Positions 55,885-64,000 of a stretch of DNA of 64,000 nucleotides are shown in pieces. Location of the stretch: NCBI GenBank assembly GCA_023014335.1, contig JAECYW010000006.1, forward strand, positions 1,798,001 through 1,862,000. The letters are read 5' to 3'. The DNA is from Galerina marginata. Taxonomy: Eukaryota > Basidiomycota > Agaricomycetes > Agaricales > Galerinaceae. Both the position numbers and the translations under genes were made by a program. Position 1 is the stretch's first letter; each line of letters begins with the position of its first letter. The notes under the pieces were generated by a model. That model worked only from the letters and a program-made list of their open reading frames with translations. It was not told the origin of the DNA and did not search any database.

Positions 55885-56496
55885 TGTAGTGGTCGTAGTG
55901 GTCGTGCTTGTGAGCGCTGAGGGACAACTTCTTGGTCAGTGAAAGTGTAGGATTATTTATAAGTTTCTGATCCAAGTACTCGGAGCTGATGATGGCGAGC
56001 TGAATATTTGGTGTATATAGTCGCCGAGTCAGAACCTTTGGGCTTTCGGCTATTTTTGTTCGCCGGTGCATCAAACTCTGGAAATTCCCAGCATGGAACG
56101 AAGGAAGCAAGAAGGAAGGAAAGTCCGTCATTGGAGCAATTAGTTCGCCGTAGACTAGCCAGTAATGACTTTACCTATCCAACCAATGAGGGGAAAATTT
56201 GAAGGACTATGGTGCATTTTTGAGGCCAGTGTCACAGAAATCTTAACCTAGAGCTCGAGTTAGCTCAAACACGAGACAAGAACTATAAAGTGGACCACGT
56301 ACGGCACGCGTACAAGAAAGGCTGTTATAATTCCAATATATAAGCAATTTCAGGACATAAGGGGCAGCAAAATCTAGGAATTTCCAAATTGCTTAACACA
56401 ATCGCCGTTCGCAAGTTTCAGTTTGAGTCATGACACCACCACGCGATCTGTGATGAACAGCTACCCATTGCATCTCCGATGAAACTCGAAGCAGTT
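55885..56496. other. Intergenic
   Basis: Promoter of the hydrolase gene and 3' flank of F-box 11. No gene was seen. Confidence 0.5.
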
Positions 56497-57990
56497 TCAC
56501 GTAGCGCCCAGTCTCCATTTGAAATTTGGGCGCGTATCCGAAGTGGAGGAAATAGGACTACCGTATCCTGAGGAGCATGTCGAACAGTCGTCATCGTATT
56601 CCTTTTTGAAAAATAATCCATGAATAAATGAAAGCTTGTGGGCGGGTTGCTGCTTACCCTCCGAAAATGTTGATGCAAAACGCTGAATTCTTCTGTCTCT
56701 AAGTTATGTTCAAGAACTTGAACAATATCAAGTGCGTCCAAGTTATGGAGGCATTTCTGAGTGAAGACTTGTAGTTTGTATGGTTTGATGTAAGAAAGAG
56801 TCCCACTGATAATTAAGTGCTTTACGCCTTCAAAGTGATGCACTGAGGCAACGACTTTGTCAAGCGTGTTCTGTTTAATAAATAAGGAGACTTGTTGGTC
56901 AGGGCGACAAAGTGTATGAAGAAGTCATTTGCATACGTACCTGCACAAGCACTGGGAAGTGAAGTGTCAAGTATTGCAAGGAGCTAAAAGCAGCGTGAAG
57001 AGTGCTTATGTGTTCCCGAAAGACGGGAGCGGTCCCAAAAATGATGCGAGCGCGTTTAATCTGCTTTTCGCGTGGCCCTATATCCATGTACCGCATTAAA
57101 AAAGAGTCCTGATATGGGGTTTCCGCTGCACCATATGACACGAAAGTAGATGTATCAACGACAACAGAATCCACCGCTCGACCTTCAATGAGGTGTCGAA
57201 TAAGTGCCATCGACGGCGAGTGGCCCGACCATCCCAACGTCGTGAGAGATGGCAATGTCCCGGCTGGAAAAGCACCACTCCACTCTTTAAATAGTCTCAG
57301 GAAAGATAAACCCCAATTGACCGACAGGTGTCTTAAACAGGGTTGAGTTTGCAAAAAGGACACCAGCGCATGATCGAAGTGAAAGGAGGAGTGAAAATCC
57401 AGAAGCTGGAATGTACATCCTGTGAGCAGGGCATCCACTGTGGCTGCCTTGCGGTCATTATCATTTCCCAAGTAGATTCGAAGGGAGGTGAGATTCCGAA
57501 GCTTTCTCAGAACGGCCACAAGCAGGGTGAGGCGGCTTTGAAGGACATGGCGTGCCGAAAACGCTTTCCGTGATCCAATTTTCTTGATACATTCGTAGAT
57601 GTCTTTCTTGGAGAGCGGCCGATCGAGTGGGATCCAATACCTTTGCGGCAAGAGTGTGAACGATCTGACTAATGGCGCCGTGCGGTCGAAGAAATAGATT
57701 GACATAAGGAACGCTGTAAGTTTGCTGGGAATAAGACCCGGAACTGTACGATAGAGAAAACGAAGGGAAACACTGGAAAACCGTCGGCTGACGAGGGAAA
57801 GTTGGAAGAGGTCTCGACTTGGACAGAGAGTGAATATCTCTTCCAAAATTTCGTCTGGGAGAGGATTGATGTCAAGCAGTGCTGTCACTTCTTGGTAAAC
57901 TAGCTTCGGCTGTGGTTTTGAGGAGACTGGGACTGTGTGTTTGGGAGGAGCAGTGACAGCACGGCGCCGGAATTGGTTTGCGAAAAGCAT
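56497..57990 (-). CDS. F-box protein 11
   Basis: Three exons (56941-57990, 56658-56870, 56497-56601) give 455 aa. The F-box LPDEILEEIFTLCPSRDLFQLSLVSRRFSSVSLRF lies at about 43-77. Then come RSFTLLP, SKKDIYECIKK and weak leucine-rich segments. The end is DDDCSTCSSGYGSPISSTSD. The exon junctions were set by frame and GT-AG signals. The truncated relative at 53925-54275 shows this subfamily has duplicated locally. Probable SCF substrate receptor. Confidence 0.75.
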
Positions 57991-58731
57991 GAGAGGCTGA
58001 AAAAGTTGTTTAATCAGGAGCAGGCAGCAATTTGAGGCAGCTACCGACGGTCCTTTGATGGTCGCTTGAGCAGATACTAGCTAGCTAGCGAGAATCGGGA
58101 CGAACTTCGATAGGAATGTCATCATTTTGCGATCAAAGTGGACGGTATATGGAATGCACCTCTTGGATTCCAACAAGAACAGCAGGAGATGGACCACTGA
58201 GCTTGCAGGCACCAGATACAAGTGCTGCAAGGTGGATTTTGAGGTTGAAACCAAGCCTGATAGATACCAGAACCGTAAGTAGAAAAGTGATTGACAGTCC
58301 GATTCAGAGTCATGGCCCCGTGAGCAAAGCTGGTAGGCGGCTGCGATCTACATGCCAGTTGTCACTTATCATAATGTGATAAGAGCGACGTAGAATGAAT
58401 GTGACGCTGCGGTTGTCCAACTGACGGCGGTGGTGGTCGACATTAAACAAACAAAGTCATGTATAATTTTCCTATAATTTGGTATATTTAAATTCGCTAG
58501 TACAGTTGCATTATAACAGCTCACGCTGTGGGTATGTATTAAGGACCAAAAATACAATCAAATCCTCGTGGACTCCGTAGGTCGATGTAAGAGGAGTGAG
58601 AAGCAAAAATCAAAGTTATTAGGAGTCGTTGGAGAAGTCAGAAATAAAGTCTCAAATCCATCCAATTTATCCTATGAAATAAGTGGGAAAAAAGGCATTA
58701 CCGCTAGTCCATTCAACCAGGTAAGGAGTTC
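57991..58731. other. Intergenic
   Basis: No gene was seen. ORFs on both strands lack domains. Confidence 0.5.
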
Positions 58732-59700
58732 TCAGCAAGCACACCCGTCGTCTTGCTTTTGTTGTTCTGCCCCAACAACTTGAACACCGCCAGGCATGCC
58801 ACCATTCCCCCCGCCAGTGTTTTGCCCTTTGCCCCCTGAACTCGAACTCTCCCAAAGTTCAGGCGTATCCAGGATCTTCTCTACCACCTCCTGGAAGGTC
58901 TCCTTCACCCCTACAGCAGTCTTGGCTGATGTTTCGATAAAGAGAGACGACATCCGTGTCGCGAATTTTTCTGCTTCGGCCGTTGGTACTTGTCTTGAGA
59001 ACTCCTTCAGGTTTTCGGAATGATGAAAGAATAAAAGTCACGAGAAGGTTAGATATGAAACTAGTTCGTAAACAGAAAGAAAGGCACCTTATCCACCTTG
59101 TTACCAACAAGGATCTTCACCACAGAGCTCGACACGTACGTTTCTAGTTCGCTGTACCACCGAGGCAGAGCCTCGAAAGATTCGCGATTGGCAACGTCAT
59201 ACACTGGATCATGATGCCACTTAAGATAACTCCACCTTCACATAAAAGGGGGGAAATACCTAGAATAACGCCCTGTGCGCCACGGTAATAGGACGATGTG
59301 ATAGTGCGGAAGCGCTCCTGGCCTGCTGTGTCCTGTATTTCGAGCCTCAAACATAAGTTATGCCGAGATTCGTCGATAACAGAAGGACATACCCATATAC
59401 TGAGCTTGACCTTTTTGCCCTTTATTTCCATCTTGTGCACCTATGTTTTAAGAAAGGACAATAAGGAACCCATTTCCAATGAATAAAGCCTAGAAGGCAG
59501 CAGGCGAAAGCGCTTGCATTGACAGCACCACTCACCCGAAAGTCAACACCAATCGTGGCACTACTCTCGTCCTCTGGGAGCCACTGCTCATCAGAAAACC
59601 GTAGTAACAGACTCGACTTGCCCACTGAGGAGTTGCCGATAAGCAGTAGCTTCACATTGATGGGTGGGTTGGGCCCCGCATTTGTTGTTGTTGTGGCCAT
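58732..59700 (-). CDS. Rab18-like small GTPase
   Basis: Five exons (59536-59700, 59393-59440, 59260-59332, 59088-59203, 58732-59004) give 224 aa. All G motifs are present: GNSSVGKSS (P-loop), TIGVDFR (switch I effector), [10 protein letters not shown] (switch II), GNKVDK and ETSAK. The C-terminus CAC is a geranylgeranylation signal. The Rab18 signature IL-x-TPELWE follows the GTPase domain, which favours Rab18 over other Rabs. Rab18 acts at ER-lipid-droplet contacts and ER-Golgi traffic. The tail is Gly/Ser-rich and slightly longer than usual. Confidence 0.92.
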
Positions 59701-60141
59701 GATGCGATTCTATGTATCGTAAAATAAGGTTGGGTGTGGTTGTTTAAGCTTCCAGGAAATATTTGAAGTAGAAAGAGAATTTAAGCCGTGAGTTTGAGTC
59801 CAGGAAGTACAGTGGTGGTGGAAGTGGAAGAGGAAGTGTAAAGGTGGAAAGCACTTGCTTATGACAGTTAGCCTCGTTTAGACAACGCGTCATTTGACTA
59901 GATTGCTACCGACGCCAAAAATATAGTCCACACCAAATCAAGTTGTGACGGGGTATAATGTTATATTGCTCATACAAAGTACATTCGTGTTTTTACTGAT
60001 GGAATAGATAGATACTCGAGTAGACTGCGCAAATGTTAAAAAAGGTTACGCCTTAATACTCCGATTTGACTATAAACGACCACGACTAGATGACGGAACT
60101 TGATTTAACTGCATCATCTCACCAACTGAACCAGATTTGAT
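59701..60141. other. Intergenic
   Basis: The Rab18 promoter side and the 3' flank of the sulfhydrylase gene. Nothing specific was seen. Confidence 0.5.
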
Positions 60142-62199
<2,058 letters not shown>

Positions 62200-64000
62200 T
62201 GGAGGAGTGGTGTGCGATAAAACCTGTTCCTTGTGGGTTTTGGGACTGCTATGGGGATTTCGGATCACTTTATATGTTGAACGAGGGAATACATGGGAAC
62301 AATGGCGTGCTCAAGAGACATGATTATGATAGATGAAAGCCTCGATCACGCAATCAACTCTCTTTTGGTTCGATTTTGAGGCGTTTGGAAAAGTGATTGC
62401 TGCTGCGCTATTTGGTTGGAAGATCCTATGAGATATCTCCCAGGACATCTGAAACGAAGGTAGAATTGGAAGGGGTTTGTTGAGGTAGGTAAGTAATTAC
62501 CGAGTTCAGTCAGCGATCCTTGGACGTGGCTCATCATCGGGCTAAAGATAATCTTATCAGCAAAATCACGTGGTATGAATTGGGTGAGTTCCGCAAAGTT
62601 CTTGTCAAGCCTTTCAAACTGTTCAACATCGATAGATATCCACGATTCAATGTGAGCACACGAACCTCAAGTGGTGCTTATGTGGATCTCCGTTTTCCAT
62701 GTACTGTTATTTCTTGGTTCTTTCTTTCGGTCAGAAATTCAGCGGCTTCCTCGACCCTCTGATTGACCTCACGGACTCAATGTTGGCAAACCATTCTAGG
62801 GCTCAAGCTCTGCTGTCACTACTCGGAACGCAGATATAAGACTCCTTCACTACTTTTTTCAGTCGGAACACGGACTCTCAGACTATCTATCCTCGCTCAG
62901 GCCTTTCAGGCGCTTCAGCAGCTCTTCAGCCTTCTTTTATTATCCCTTATAGAATGTATACCACATGGACCTTACTTTGCCAGTTCAAGGTTTTGCTTCT
63001 AGGGATAAGGATACGACTAGGTATCTAGAATATACCCGCAGCCCACCAAGAGCTACATATGCCTATTATCGAGCGGTTGTTTACCTTGAAAGTCGTATGC
63101 GGGGGCATAAATTGCAGGCACCATATTAGGACACATCTTCGTCTGTCCTGTCTTTTGTTTCTACAGTCAAAGCGGACGAAGGGCACCTACTGTGTTTTAA
63201 ATTGACGACTCGCCAGCAGGGTTACTCTTCGGCTCGCCTACACCATTACGCCGTCATTTATTCTCCTGTGCCACCTATGCTTTTAACCCTGGCGTACGCT
63301 TTTTAAGAACTTTGTCTCCTTTCAAATCCACGTGAGCCTTCCTGTGAGCCTTGATGTCATTTTTATACTTATGCTCAATTCATTCACAAGCCCTCGGAAA
63401 ACCAGCGCGAACAGTAGTGATTGCGTGCAGTCGGTCCAGCGTATCTACTAAGAGCCTCCAATCTCATGTGTGGATTGTGCTGGATCTATGCAAAATGCCA
63501 CCTGCGGCACCATCGATTCTGCGAGATGGTAGTATTCACTGCTGGTATCCGACCATAATGTTACGGAGTTGCCCATACGAGCATCGGACGGAAGCAAACT
63601 TACATCGAGGTCTAGGTCTAAATGATAAAGGGCTGGAATTGGTTGAAATTTTATCTCCCTTTGCTTGCGTGAGTGTCTGCTCGTTTTTTTTTCATTTCCA
63701 CCTTCTAAATCTGTTCATCCAGCTGCTCTTTCTTCTGGGCAATTTCAGTGACTTAGGGCGTTTGCTTACGCCCTATGACATTTCCCATGCTTAAGAGACT
63801 ATACTCGAATGCATCTGGAGCAAATCTTTCTAGCTGGGCAAAGGGCAGCAATAGGCGACTGGTAGTACTGTTTTTTACTCTTCCATGAGTATAAAAATGA
63901 TACTGGAATGGGGCCCAACTCCCGCATCAAACGGCAGAATTCTGAAGGTATATACGTTGGGCCCAGTGAGAGACTCGTTACAAAGAAACTACGGAACCGC
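62200..64000. other. Intergenic to window end
   Basis: Holds the sulfhydrylase promoter region, including the E-box at 62567-62572. The remaining 1.3 kb shows only short ORFs (63351-63794 is the longest) without a recognisable domain. Confidence 0.45.
62567..62572. promoter_or_regulatory. Candidate Cbf1-type E-box (TCACGTG)
   Basis: TCACGTG about 370 nt upstream of the sulfhydrylase start. Cbf1-type factors use exactly this heptamer at fungal sulfur-assimilation genes. Seen: the site. Inferred: its use here; the distance is long but possible. Confidence 0.3.

Overview
The window is nuclear DNA of a mushroom-type basidiomycete (Agaricomycetes). The signs are short 46-75 nt GT-AG introns, heavily interrupted housekeeping genes beside intron-poor F-box/leucine-rich-repeat genes, and families typical of that group: NWD2-like NACHT ATPase, DUF4419, fungalysin, methylsterol oxidase and inositol-phosphorylceramide synthase. 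No rRNA, CRISPR or convincing tRNA was found.

Layout. 0.3-0.8 kb: 3' exons of an unidentified gene. 1.5-2.8 kb: ERG25. 3.5-5.2 kb: first F-box gene. 7.4-9.0 kb: broken NACHT ATPase gene. 10.5-12.1 kb: F-box gene. 12.5-22 kb: an acidic hypothetical gene, a small PY-motif membrane protein, a frameshifted F-box gene, a secreted/GPI-type wall protein and a nuclear-type hypothetical gene. 22.2-23.9 kb: F-box gene. 24.1-29.3 kb: a mobile-element island. 29.7-31.1 kb: AUR1. 33.1-39.0 kb: F-box gene, alpha/beta hydrolase, ornithine cyclodeaminase-like gene, DUF4419 gene. 40.2-41.5 kb: AT-hook protein. 42.1-49.3 kb: four consecutive F-box genes. 50.1-52.9 kb: secreted fungalysin. 53.9-58.0 kb: F-box fragment, monoglyceride-lipase-type hydrolase, F-box gene. 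58.7-62.2 kb: Rab18-like GTPase and O-acetylhomoserine sulfhydrylase.

Three things stand out. First, eleven F-box-type loci lie in 64 kb, two of them broken, scattered between conserved metabolic genes; this looks like lineage-specific expansion with decay. Second, a near-perfect 1.06 kb foldback palindrome (24096-25157) carries heptamer arrays and the 3' end of a zinc-knuckle-like gene. Third, about 0.5 kb beyond it is an apparently intact 3.6 kb DNA transposon (25667-29285) with 15-bp terminal inverted repeats, a 5-bp target duplication and one 958-aa coiled-coil protein whose conserved acids and Cys/His follow the order of an RNase-H-fold (hAT-like) transposase. That protein family and element are the best candidates for something undescribed.

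The conserved genes cover sterol synthesis (ERG25), sphingolipid synthesis (AUR1), sulfur amino-acid synthesis (OAH sulfhydrylase), vesicle/lipid-droplet traffic (Rab18), lipid hydrolysis and extracellular proteolysis. They do not form a pathway cluster. Exon models were built by hand from splice signals and frame continuity, so single-exon boundaries may shift.
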